From NCBI GenBank assembly GCA_024349245.1, contig JALDNG010000007.1:2086001-2150000 (forward strand): DNA of 64,000 bases. Direction: 5' to 3'. The stretch's first letter is position 1; every line of letters starts with the position of its first letter. Source of the stretch: Neodontobutis hainanensis (taxonomy: Eukaryota; Chordata; Actinopteri; Gobiiformes; Odontobutidae). The position numbers and the translations under genes were made by a program. Of the stretch, positions 11,801-23,800 are shown in pieces. The notes beneath the pieces were generated by a model. The model made no database searches, was not told where the DNA came from, and saw only the letters and a list, made by a program, of their open reading frames with translations.

Positions 11801-14800
11801 TGAGGGAGACACTGGGACACTGGTTCATCTGTCCTGGCTGCTGCCCTGCAGTTTGAAATGACATCAAGCCCTGATCTCCAAACAAACTGAGCCTTGACTT
11901 CTTGCTTCTCCCACTGCAGTCATCCTCCTGAGACCCCAAAAAGACATCAGAAGTTGACTCTGACCGCTGAGATTGGCTACTGTAGCTGCTCAAAAAGCTC
12001 TTTATTATTGGTTGCCCCATTTGATGTGAATGGAACTGGTTGTCAGCAAGAGAATGAGTGGGCCGCTGATCTGATTCATCTCCAAACATCCCCAGGCTCA
12101 GAGCTCTTCCGCTGCCCTTCTGCTTTTCCAGATGTTTGGATGAGCCCTGACTGGCAAAGTCCCTCCTGTCAGTTAACATGCTCAAACGGGCATTAGCTTT
12201 AGCGCCGGTAAAGAGTCCGCCCAAATCTTGTCGGTCACGTGGAGAAAGCAATGGTTCATCTTTGTGCTTATGTTTGTGCTTGTGTTTCCTCTTGTGTAGG
12301 CGAACCCCTGCTAGGCCACCTGCGCTGCTACTGCTCAGGGATCCCAGGCTCTCTCCTCTTACTGAAGACCCCTGCAATGAGCCACTTGCTCCACGAAGCT
12401 TGGCCCCTGGCTGAAGCTTTGAGTGGCCACCTGAATGGAAAGCTTTGGGAGGGGGGACAGCCGGCCTCATGAAGGGAGATGAAGGTGCAGGTCCTAGAGA
12501 GTGGTGGGGCAGGTAGAATGGGGGAGCAGGTGGAAAATAGCCCAGACTCAGAGGGGGAGCATAGGGCATGGCATAGGGCGCTGCATAGTAATTACCACCT
12601 GCCAGAGGATAACCATATCCTTGTACAAAAGGCAGCTTGGATGTGATTGGCTCGCTGGCTTTGGCTGGACGACCTCGTCTTCTTTTAGCCTTCAACTCAA
12701 CACTCCGACGCATGTATGGGCTAGAGTCACAAGGGTAGGAGTCATAAGTCAATGGATAGAAATGATGGAAGTTTAGGCGGAAAATGGAGGGATAAGGATG
12801 CTGTGGGTAGCAGGTGTATCGGCGGTGAGATACTCTCAGCTGCTGGAGCTTCAATACAACCTGGAAACACACAGAGACAATTGTTTTAACAGGCATGACT
12901 ACAAGAAGCTAGGAAAACCTTATTATGATTTTTTCTAACCTCTTCCAGTTCAGACAGAAAGTGAAGATGATCCCGAGTCTGTAAGCACTTTCTCTTTCGC
13001 CGGTGATGTTTTTGTTTCTTTTCCTGCTGCGTCAGGAAGTTGTCCACAGCAGTCACCTGCCGCTCGCAGTGTGTCCTGCGTTCACGACTGGTAGCTTCCA
13101 GTGCTGCTGCCTCAGTTGCCTCAAATCCACAGAGATCAAAAGAATACCTGAGGACAATGGGAAAAGAAGAATGAAATAACATTTGTATTGTAAATTTTCC
13201 CACCAGGAGACTGGGTTATGTTGGCCACATTTTTTTACGTTTCTTTTTCCATTGCTAAATCAAGTTTTGATGTACCTTCCACAACAGGGCTACCAAGACA
13301 GTGGAACAGGTGCTAAAAGTAGAGCTAAAAAGTGGACCATGCCAAATACAAATCTTAATGAACTACTGAACTGGAGAAAATAAGGCTCAGGTTCAGCTCC
13401 TGTAAAACTACTCACCTGCGCCTTGAGGCTGGTCCCTTCTCGGTTTGATCTGAGGTGCTGTTGTTGTCTGTCCCAATCCCACTGTCACTGGGTATAGTCT
13501 CCTCGCTGTGGGATTCACTGATAGGGGAAAGGGTCACCTCCTTCACTGATGCCCCTTCAGATAGATGGGATGGTGAATTTGCCAGGAGACGTGGTGGCGA
13601 CAGTTTCCATCCTGCAGAGAGGAAGCCCCTTCCTATTGGTTTGGAGGGCAGGGCAGATATTGGCTGTAGACTGGGCATTGTGGCATCAGACTGGCTAGCT
13701 CTAAGTGAGAGACCACTTGGAGAAGAGGTGGTGGAAGGCACTGCATGGTTTTCATGGAAACTAGATGCAGAGAAAAGACCCCTCTCCTTGATGGATTTTG
13801 GAGGGTTGGAGTCTTGGGTTTCTGCCCTAGGCTTCCTTCCTCTCTTCTTACCAATGTAGATGGTTCCTCTCTTGCTCACATTTATCTGTTTCCCCAGCCG
13901 AGCCTCAATTGTGGATGCCACTGCGGTCATAGCTGAGCTAACAGGGGCAGATGCGGACTTCAAAGTGAGAGGGCCACCCTGACCAGAGCCAGAAAGGATC
14001 TCATTGAGGATGCTCTGCATTTTTCCAAATTTCACTTTACTCACTGGCCTAGAGTGGCCCCTTCCGCGCTTTAGCTTTAGATTGTTAGAGCTGGCCACTT
14101 GTACTAATGTGTTTAATGTGTGTGTCTTCCTCCTGCGGCTCAGCGCTGCAGAGGACTCTTGTGCCAGAGGGCTCGGGGGTGAAGTTGAAGTCCCCTCATG
14201 AATGGTCTCTACTGTCAAAAGCGGCTGCTTCTTGGGACGCCCTCGCTTCCTCTTGATAGGTGTGTGGACGGTCAAGCTGTCGGTGTTGGTGTACAGAGGA
14301 CTGGAAGGGGTGATGGGAAATGGTGAGGGTGGGTCTGCAAAGGCTGAAGGGCTGCCCCTGATTTCTCTTTGGGGTAATATGAGACTGGTGTGTTTTTTAA
14401 CTTTCAGGTACGACCACCTGTCCTTTGCTTTTGGAGGTCTGGAGCTGCTTGTAGAGCTAATGCTGTGGCTCGGGCTTGGGATTGTTCTGTGCCTCGGACT
14501 AGGGATAGGGCTAATGTTAGATCTTGGTTTAGGGCTGGGACTAGCCCTGGGGCTTGGGCTGGGATTTGGACTTGAGAGTCGGGGAGTTGTAGATGGACTG
14601 AGTTTGTTCATATTATTGTGGGAAACTTCTCTGTGTTTAAGGGACTCTGAGCTAGTCTTAGGCCTTCCCACTGGGTTTTTCTTGATCCTGTTCAAGTCTG
14701 AGTCAGGGCAACTACTATCTCCCTTTTCCCTTTTATCACTTTTATCTGGTCTGTCCAATTTTTCTGCCCAATCGCCACTACCACCGGTCTGACTATTGAA

Positions 14801-17800
14801 TCGAGAATCATTCTTCTGGAAGTCAATCTTTTGTGCCAATTTTGCCTCATGTGTTCCAGCTTGATGCTTCTCTGTTGAGTCACAATCCTGCCGCTGATGA
14901 GATGGCACCTCTATGGGAAAAGACTCATCAAAGGAAGGCCTCCACCGTCTCTTTCTTCCCTTGCTTTCTTCTGTTCCACATTTTCCATCCTCCCTCTCCT
15001 CCTGGAACTGTACAGCTGTGTCCTCTTGCCGGTATTTCAGCCTTTCTTCTGAATGAGTTGGGCTTTCCAATCCCTTCCCTGCCTGCTTATCCCAAGGTGT
15101 TTCAGCACTGTGGGGATTAACCAGCATCTTCTGTGCATCCTTTCTTCCATACTTCCTCTTGATGTTCCCGAAGAGCTGTTCACTGACCTCTTGCAAGCCC
15201 CTCCCCCTGGAGAGATACATAAGGTTATACATTTATCAGTGTACAATGAGAAATACTATGTTCCCAGAAGAAAGTAAAAAATATTTAACATAGAGTTGTT
15301 ACAGTATATTTTTATTCTGATACAACTACAACATACTGTATACAATACTCATTTAAATAGTGTGTAGCAGTAGGAATAGTTGCAGTAGTGTTTAGTGGTT
15401 TATGGGGATACTTTGACAGTATAAAAATACTGTTGTGCCTATATAATTATAGGCACAACACTTCATACTTGGAAATAATTTTTCTAAGTATATTATGAAC
15501 AAACAGGTTAAGTTTGATTTCTATTGTCTAGCAAGCTTATATGTCTATATGTATAGGTTTCTCACTTATTTCTCATGGAAATGCTATTAATCAGTGTACA
15601 GGTGATGTGTGGAAGTAATTTAATGATTTGAGTAAAATGTAGGCAATGTAGTTGCTTAAAAATATTAATATTAGTGCGTTATATTATGCAGAGATGGAAC
15701 ATTACCGGCTGAGGGACGTAAGGTTGAGAATACTGGCGTCAGTAACCACTGGCAGTTGTAGGTCTGGAGTCAGGGACCTTTGAGGTGACGGACTTTGAGC
15801 TGTTTGTGAGAATGATTGTGACTGATCAAGCAGAGTGCTTCGGTTTGTTGCAGCTAGTTCTCTGGCGGGCTCAGAGTTGCCAGGATTGGCCGGTGATGTG
15901 GTGGGGACAGTAGATGTGATCCAGTCCGTGTTGAGTTGGTGTCCGTGAGGGTTTTGAAAATGCTGTGTTTGCTGTGTATGAGTAGGAAGGTGGCCACTGC
16001 GAGGCTGGTGTTTGGGCGGAGTGTGATCTCCCAAAAGTTGCAGCAGACCTCCCTCTCTCTGCTCAGGCATTCTGAACTGGCGCTCATATGTCTGCGGACA
16101 CAGAAGTGAAAATAGTTACTCCATAATATTCCAATCAGTCTCAATAAAGCTGCAAGTATAATGTATCACATATTATCATGTAAGACAACTGATCTCATTC
16201 CCATCTTCATAGGCTTAGCATTAGTCTATCCCAGAGCTTTCTTTTGTGCAGTAATTTTATTTTTGTGAGCACATATTATCATTGCTTGTTGTGGACTGAT
16301 GTGGCATGCTATTCTTTTCACGACAGGACTGAAGCTCTTAATACATCAAGTTCAATGAGCGCACAGTGTGCAACAAAACAATAGGCTTGTTTACAGAGCA
16401 ATTAAATTCCTGTGGCAAGGATGCTGCATGCTGTGAAAGGTGGGGGGTGGGGGGTATTGAGCACACCAAAGCTTCTGCTGGCTATGTCTTTAACTGTCTT
16501 TTCACTTGCAGAACACATACAGACCATTTTCAGCCCTTAATATAATTTGTACATATTCTTCCCACCACATACAATTAACCTTACTGAAAGTGTTTTTAAA
16601 GTAAAGTGGATATGTAATCCTTCAGTCACACAACCTGCCATAGCCGAAGATGCAAACATTCTTCTGTGTATAGACAAGTGCCTAGTGTATCACCGCTGCA
16701 TGATCAATGTGCTAGCAAAAGATGAGAAATAGAGCAGCGGATGGCCTTTGTGGTTTAGCCTGTTATTAACAGACTCAGTGTGACACAACAAGACACTGTT
16801 CTGCTGCGCTGCAGGGATATGTAACCTAACCACACAGGCCTGCCTCTCAGCATGTACACACAGGCATGCAAGCACACATGCATAGGGTGGATGCACATAT
16901 TTGAAAAGCTTTACCAAATCCTGATTTCTCATGCAAAAAATTAAACTGTTTCAGAGATTTACCAAAAAACATTTGAATTTTGAGTTTGAACCGTAGAGCT
17001 AAAGATATCACACAAACATATCCCTTAGCTTCATGCAATGCCGGTTAACACTTTCTTTATCACCGTATGAACATTTCAAACCTGACAAGAAACTAGAACT
17101 CCACAATATCTCCACTGCAATATGGCATTCCATTTAACAGACAAACTGTACACACTAGAATTCATTTTAGCTTTTACTGTGCAATTTATTATTGTAATAT
17201 TAAACATAGTTTGCTTATTGCATGTTTCCTGTGCAGTAATAACAGAAACATGTATTACAAATGAAATTGAGACCACACACAGACAAAGAAACCATTCTAA
17301 ATAATTCATTTGAAAACTCACATACACGTCACGCAGACTCACGCCAACTAACTCACATACTGTGCTATCTCTTTAGTTCAGCTCTGTGTGTGTTTGTGTG
17401 TGTGTGTGTAAATGTAAAGGTGTGTCTGGCCAGGGACATATGAGAGGACACACTAGGAGTCCACAGAGGTATAGAATGACTGACACCAGATACACATGTG
17501 TTTTCTCATTTAACATGTCCTAGAATACCTGCTGCTTCAGGTTAATGGACTTAGAGGAATAAAGATGGAGGGTGTACACACACAAACATCACAGACAGCT
17601 AACTCCCACTAACCAACAAATAACCACAGAGCCACAAACACCTTTGCTGTTTGAGAGAGAAACCAAACACAAGAAAAAATATAAGTCAGCCCCCCCCCCC
17701 GTTCTTTACAATTGGCAGTCATTCAGCTTTTTGTTCTTGGTTGCCTACCTGACCACCATTTCCGCACTCTACTCAGTTCCTGTAACGTTAAGCACAGTGT

Positions 17801-20800
17801 AAGGCAATTTAAAGCAAAACGCACTAAAGTTTGAAATTTACACAATCAAATACAAACATTGGTCACACATAGATCACTGTGCCTCATGACAGTCATTTAT
17901 TATAAACACATTCTTGTTCAACAAAACTATATGAACATAGACACTCTTCTCTGTGTCCTACTTCTGGCTTGCAGCAGGGGGCAGCTGTAAGGAATTTATG
18001 CACTAATTCTGTGAGCCTGACCCTAAAACAACCCAAAGGCTTAAAAATTTGACTTTAACCTTTTTTATACACTGTCCCCTTGTTTGTCCAGCCCAAAAGA
18101 CACAAAAGTTTACATAGGCCTAAAATCATTTGATCTGATCTAGAATAACAAGACAATCTCCCTCGAGGCTCAAACAAGATCTCAGGACTGTGATCAGGGG
18201 TTAAAGGTCACACCTCACAGCAAGGTCAACCGCCTTTCTGGGGATATATTCCTTTGGGTTAGCACTTTCTAACAACATTGACCGGTTTTGAAGCATTTGC
18301 ACACAGGAGCGTGACAACAATGACCAATATAGAGCTGCAAATTCCTCTCCACCGGTGATGTAACCATCTGATAAGGTCAGAGCTCAGCAGAGGAGTTCAT
18401 GGGTAATATGTGACTAAGTGCAGCAATCGCACAACTCAAAGGCACTGAGTCACACTGTCACATTTACAGCCTACGAACTGTTGTAAAAAGCCCACTCTAG
18501 AAGTAGAAAGTGGCACTGCTGTATCCTCTCCAGCAACCCCTCCTGGCCTTTGCTCTCCTGCAGTTTTCCATTGAACTTCTTGTACAACCTAGCTTCACAA
18601 TTATACTGGGAAAGAACACCCTAAACAGGCACACCCAGGTCTCACAAGCCAGCACATATACCCACATATACACCAGAGTGCACTCACACATACACACTGC
18701 CCTTCAAATAGTTTTTCGCAGCCTTTTATTTGGCTGCACGCCCGGTGGTTAGAGTGTTTCATTTTTCCCTGTGTATGGAACTGGGCAGCTGTCCAGACGC
18801 ACACACAAAGACTGCGAGAGAGGCAAAGAGGAGGGCGGGGGGGAGTACCAGCAGAAAAACAGGAGAGCGTTGCCTAGACCCGTTTGCAAGTGAGCCTGAT
18901 ACGTTCCTCTTTCTCCCTTTCGCTCCCTGTCACATACTCTCCTTGTGCCCTGTGGCCTGGTGCGCCATGCCCCCCACCCCCAAACTCCTGGTCCCTTCTT
19001 TTCTTCCTCTTTTCTCTTTTGGACCTGACCATTCTCCCCCTGTGGGAACTACACCTCCTCTAAGCCTTGCACCCCGCGCTCCATTCACAGCTCCTCTTCC
19101 CTGTGATCTGACAGTCCTACATACACACACACAGCTCCTCTGCAAACAAACACCATGAATACTAACATGGCTTTGTGTCCATGGCACTTGGGTAGAAGGA
19201 GTGGGGGCTGTTAAGAAAAAAAGGAGGGAAACGCAGTGGTAGAAAAAAAGAGGAGCTGTAGCGCTGTGTTGCTCTTGTGACCACTCTCACAGACTCTCCC
19301 CCCCGCCCACCCCTTACCCTCCCGTCCCTGTTCCACGTTTCTCTCGTTCTTCCCACCAGTTCTCTCGGGAATAAAGACTTCCATTCATGTGCCTGTGGAG
19401 ACCCACAGCAGGGGAGAGAAAAGAGGGAGGAGAAGGGGTAGGAAAGTTTTTTTTTTTTTGGCAGTTAGGGGGGTGGGTTCAAGGTGGGACACTTTGTGGA
19501 TCAGCCGGATCAGGTCCAAAGTTTTCACTACATTCAGCCAATTACTATTTCGACGGTGGCATGCATGTCAGCCAAACAATTTTCTGGGAAAGTTGTTTGG
19601 GAAAGTTTGAAAACTGGGCTCTATTCAAAACTCAAAATGCTGCAAGGTGTTGCCTCTGCAGCCAAAAAGAAGCTTAATTTTCATGCATATAAAATGACAC
19701 ATTGTAGTTTTAATGCGCTGCACACTCTCCGGCAGCCACAACAATCCTTTACATGAGCGCTCCTAAAGATAGCAGAAAAATACCCAAGAGTCTCCTTGTC
19801 ACACTGTCTTTAGACACGCTCAACCCAAGATGACTCAATCTGAACAAAAGACTGTGATTGGCTGAACTCAAGCATGTTATTACAGCGCAATCTGAGTTTT
19901 TTTTTTCTTGCATAGTAATTACTGACGCATTTACATGCTACGCAAAGTATACATCTAATAATCCATGCTATTAGCATTAATACTGTTTGAGCAGGCGTAT
20001 TTGAGCTTCTATGAATGTGTACAGCTTTAAGGGGCACATGAGAAGAGTTTGTTCCGAACAATTATTACAGGGATTATGAAGCAATTGTTCCTGGTGGCAG
20101 CTCTATCTCAGCTCACAGCATTAGGCATCTCTGTCAGCACCAATGTTTAACTTATAGATATAGAATATAGAAAAATATTTCATTATACATGTCAAACCCT
20201 AAATACAATATAAAACCATTGGAATGTATTCCTCATACTACTCTGTGTACTATATGACCCAAACAAATCTATTGTGGGCAACAGGAAGCCATTAACAGCC
20301 AATGAGCTGCTCTAAGTCCTAAAGGATGGCTTCCTGTGTGGAATGATGGGTAATTCAAGACAGAAGTTGTGCTAAGATTAAACACTTCCTCTCAGGGAAA
20401 GAGTGCTGTGTAAGAGCCATGCCCCCTTCACTGATTAGTCATTTAAAACTCTTCTGCATCATACTGAAGCAGACTGGATTGTCTGAGGAGCGTGGCAACA
20501 TGAAATCATCTGTGTTTCCCACGCAGATGCAACAAAATCAAAAGGATCATGCCCTACACTCCTACACTACTAGTTTCCTTAGGCTTAGGCAATGAGTTTC
20601 AAAAATAGCAATAATAGTGTTTAAACTACTGCTTTGTAGGGAACTACAAATAGACATGATTATAATTTTTATAGATTTGGGCACTTTCTAAAAGAAAAAA
20701 AGATAACAACCTGAACTTTGATAACAACAAAAACAATCAATGAGGTAAAATGTTTAATTAAATATATTGCAAATCCCCATGACAAAGGTATGTACTAAAT

Positions 20801-23800
20801 AAACAGCACATACCTGCAAGGCTGTTTAGTCTGTTAAGTTTAAATGGAATTCACTTAAGTCAACATATTTTTCTCAAGTCCTCAAATGATCTCCGCTTGC
20901 AACATGGAGGGTGAGTTCAGAGCCTCAGTAATGACATCTTCTGTGACAAGAAGAATGGGCAAAGTGAGACACAATACTCTTAACCAATCAGACGGACCGC
21001 CTCCCCTCAGGCCCCCTCAAACTAACAATGGCGCTTTGTATGAGGCTGCACTCCACTCACACGCTTACAGACAGGCTGACCAATGTAGGATCCCACCTTT
21101 TGACAGACATTCACAGAAAATATTGAAAAATAGTTACCTATCTGGAGCAGTGCAATGATGTATACCAGCATTTATCAGACAACCGGCTTTGGTTTGACTG
21201 TGTTCTCTTGCAGAGCCAGGCACATGACTGCAGCTGCCCCCCTCTCCCTCTTCTAAAGCTGTACCCCTCCTAGTTGTAGGTGAGAGGTCACACGGAGTGG
21301 CATTCCTCTCGATCTGAGAGAGAGCCTCCGAGTGTTGTACCAAACAGAGGGGGCCACGGCACAGAGTCAGAACAGCACAGGCTGGTAAAAACACACTCGC
21401 ACAGGGCAGGTTAAAGATGAGGAGCATGAGACACAGGGGAGACGGGACGGGTGTTTGTGCGTGTACTGAAATGGACCACTAAACAGAAGACCCTTGTGGC
21501 TCTCCCTGCTTCATAACCACAGCTGTTTGTTTAGTCTAAGATGTCCCATGGGACAGACACACAGACATAAGGACAGACAGACCACATTTGTATCATTTAT
21601 TCATGTACGTATTCATACTTAGAGGACAACCAGTCTAAATAAACAGCACTGTGCAGAGTGAATATTTAACAAAGCCTAGCACAAAAGCCTAAGAAGTATA
21701 TTAACCCTATCACATTATAATAAATAAACCAGTGAATCAACATTCCACAGTGTAGTCACTATGACTATAAAGTTATATTGTATGCAAGTTAAAGATTAAT
21801 GTTTTTACTTAAAATGGTATATAGTGTAGTGGACTATAACATACAATAGATTTAAAATGCACTATATAGAGCTTTCAGTGAAAATGCTAAATGCTTAATG
21901 TTTGAGCACGACTGATTCAGTTTTAAGGACTATCTCCACAATAAATGGGGTCTTCGCAGCTTGTTTTAAATTGATTTAACTGATTTTGCTTTTTGGTTCA
22001 AATTAATTTATAGGATTGGTTTACCTCTGTACTCTTTTCCTGTGGACTTACCAACACATGTATTTGCAAATCCCACTGGGTAGAGAAGTCCTAGACAGCT
22101 GATGGGACCATCAGATTTCACTGACAAACACACTTAGCCATCAAGTGAGACACAGTGAAAGTCAATACTCTGCAACTGTTTCTCTTTTCCTTTGACTCCC
22201 ATCATTCCCTTTCCAACCCCTTTGCCCTGAACATCATCTTTCTGCTCTGCCATACCTCATCCTAAACCACAGAATACACTACTCTAACACACAAGAAGGA
22301 GACGCACTGACTAACCACAGCCACCAAAGTAACAAAGCAGAACTCATTAAGATCCGACTCAACATCATCCATTACCACAGACAGGGGGCATCATACATGG
22401 CCCTCCTACTGATAATCTCAGTTGTGTGAGTCACAGTTCTACCTAATATCAGCCGTTTTTAATCAAATGTAAAACTTTTATTCTACATACAAATACAGAT
22501 ACTATACAAACTGCTATTACGTACTTTAATCTCTTAAAAAGAAGAGGGAACGCAACTCTCTAAACGGAAACAAATTTTAGCAAAATTGCAGATGTACTAA
22601 GAGTCTCTAAATATTAACCAATACAATCCTTGTATTCATTGGACATTTTTAAGCTAAGCCTCTGGCCTTTCTTTAAGTCCAAGTTATTGGTTCAGGTCTT
22701 CATTAAAATGTACCTTGAGCTAGACGGCCTATTATAGCCTGTTCACATCTGCCTGGAGAGTACTGGTGACCCACTGGGACGGGACACAATAGTCAATGAA
22801 TAGGGCTTGACCTTTGGGACAGACTGAGAAGATGCTATGTGTGTGTCTGATTGAGAAATTAGCTACACTTCCAAACAAATGGTCAGCAGCGCAACCACAT
22901 GCACACCTTAAATCCAGCCCCGAGGGTAAGAAAGCAAAGGCCAGACTGCAGTTGGTTCAACCCTGACCCACGCACACAAACAAACTATGCACACATATTC
23001 AAAGTCAGACACTGAAGCTTACACAACTGCAGTGAAGCCCAAGCTATCACTTCAAGTTCTGAATGTCCACTGGGGTCAAAGTTCATCTCTTATGTGCCAG
23101 GCTGTGTTGCTTTTGTTGTGTATGACTTGTCTGGGTATATGTACGTTTACGGGAAATGACCTTGCAGAGTCATTCATTGTGATAAACTGCAGCACTAGGC
23201 ACACTACTGTGGAGCTGATTTAAGAGCAGTTTTTGTGTAACACATTGTTTGGGATAGAAAAATGAGTTTTGGCTTTCCTCAGGTCTGCTACAGAGATCAG
23301 AGGTTAGATGCTATGGGGTGTGTTTCAAAGTGTACAGAGTGTGTATAGGGTCAGACACAGATGGACAGCTGGTGTTTGAGCGGTGGTAAATCACTCACCC
23401 CTCCCCAGCATGCAGACACACACAAACACTTACACACATGTCCCATCCCCCATCGACCGCAAGAAAACGCCCCTCAAGCATTCCCTGTTCTTCAGACTAT
23501 GCACTGAGGGCACACACACATCCAAATAAAACCTTTCATTTGAACCAAAATGAAACAGTAAAAAAGGCCCAGAATGACAGTTTGATCAAGCTATATTAGA
23601 GGTGACCCTTCAAGTCATGCAAATTCATAAATCAGTGGAGGATTGCTCTCCTTGGGACGCTTGCACACACACATCCGTCTATTTTATGAGCTCATCAAGT
23701 CCCTCAGGTCACCAACTGCCATCTCAGCCAGGAATAAAAAAGCTCACATCAAAAGGCTAACCATCTCGCACGCATGCACACACACTTGGCATTGCAACTG

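Noticed and set aside
11894..12776. Several plus-strand frames of 77-100 codons
   Set aside because: Antisense shadows of setbp1 coding exon 5.
14202..14792. 196-codon plus-strand open frame rich in Gly and Leu
   Set aside because: It is the antisense of the setbp1 central exon; its LGLGLG run is the complement of the Ser-Pro codons. No splice or start context.
17975..17992. GCAGCAGGGGGCAGCTG as another CTCF-like site
   Set aside because: It keeps the G-run but lacks the CCA start and fits the core poorly.
18730..19380. GC-richer patch with open frames on both strands, considered as an alternative setbp1 promoter or exon
   Set aside because: No donor with a convincing exon, no protein similarity; the frames are Pro/Arg-rich low-complexity products of polypyrimidine DNA.
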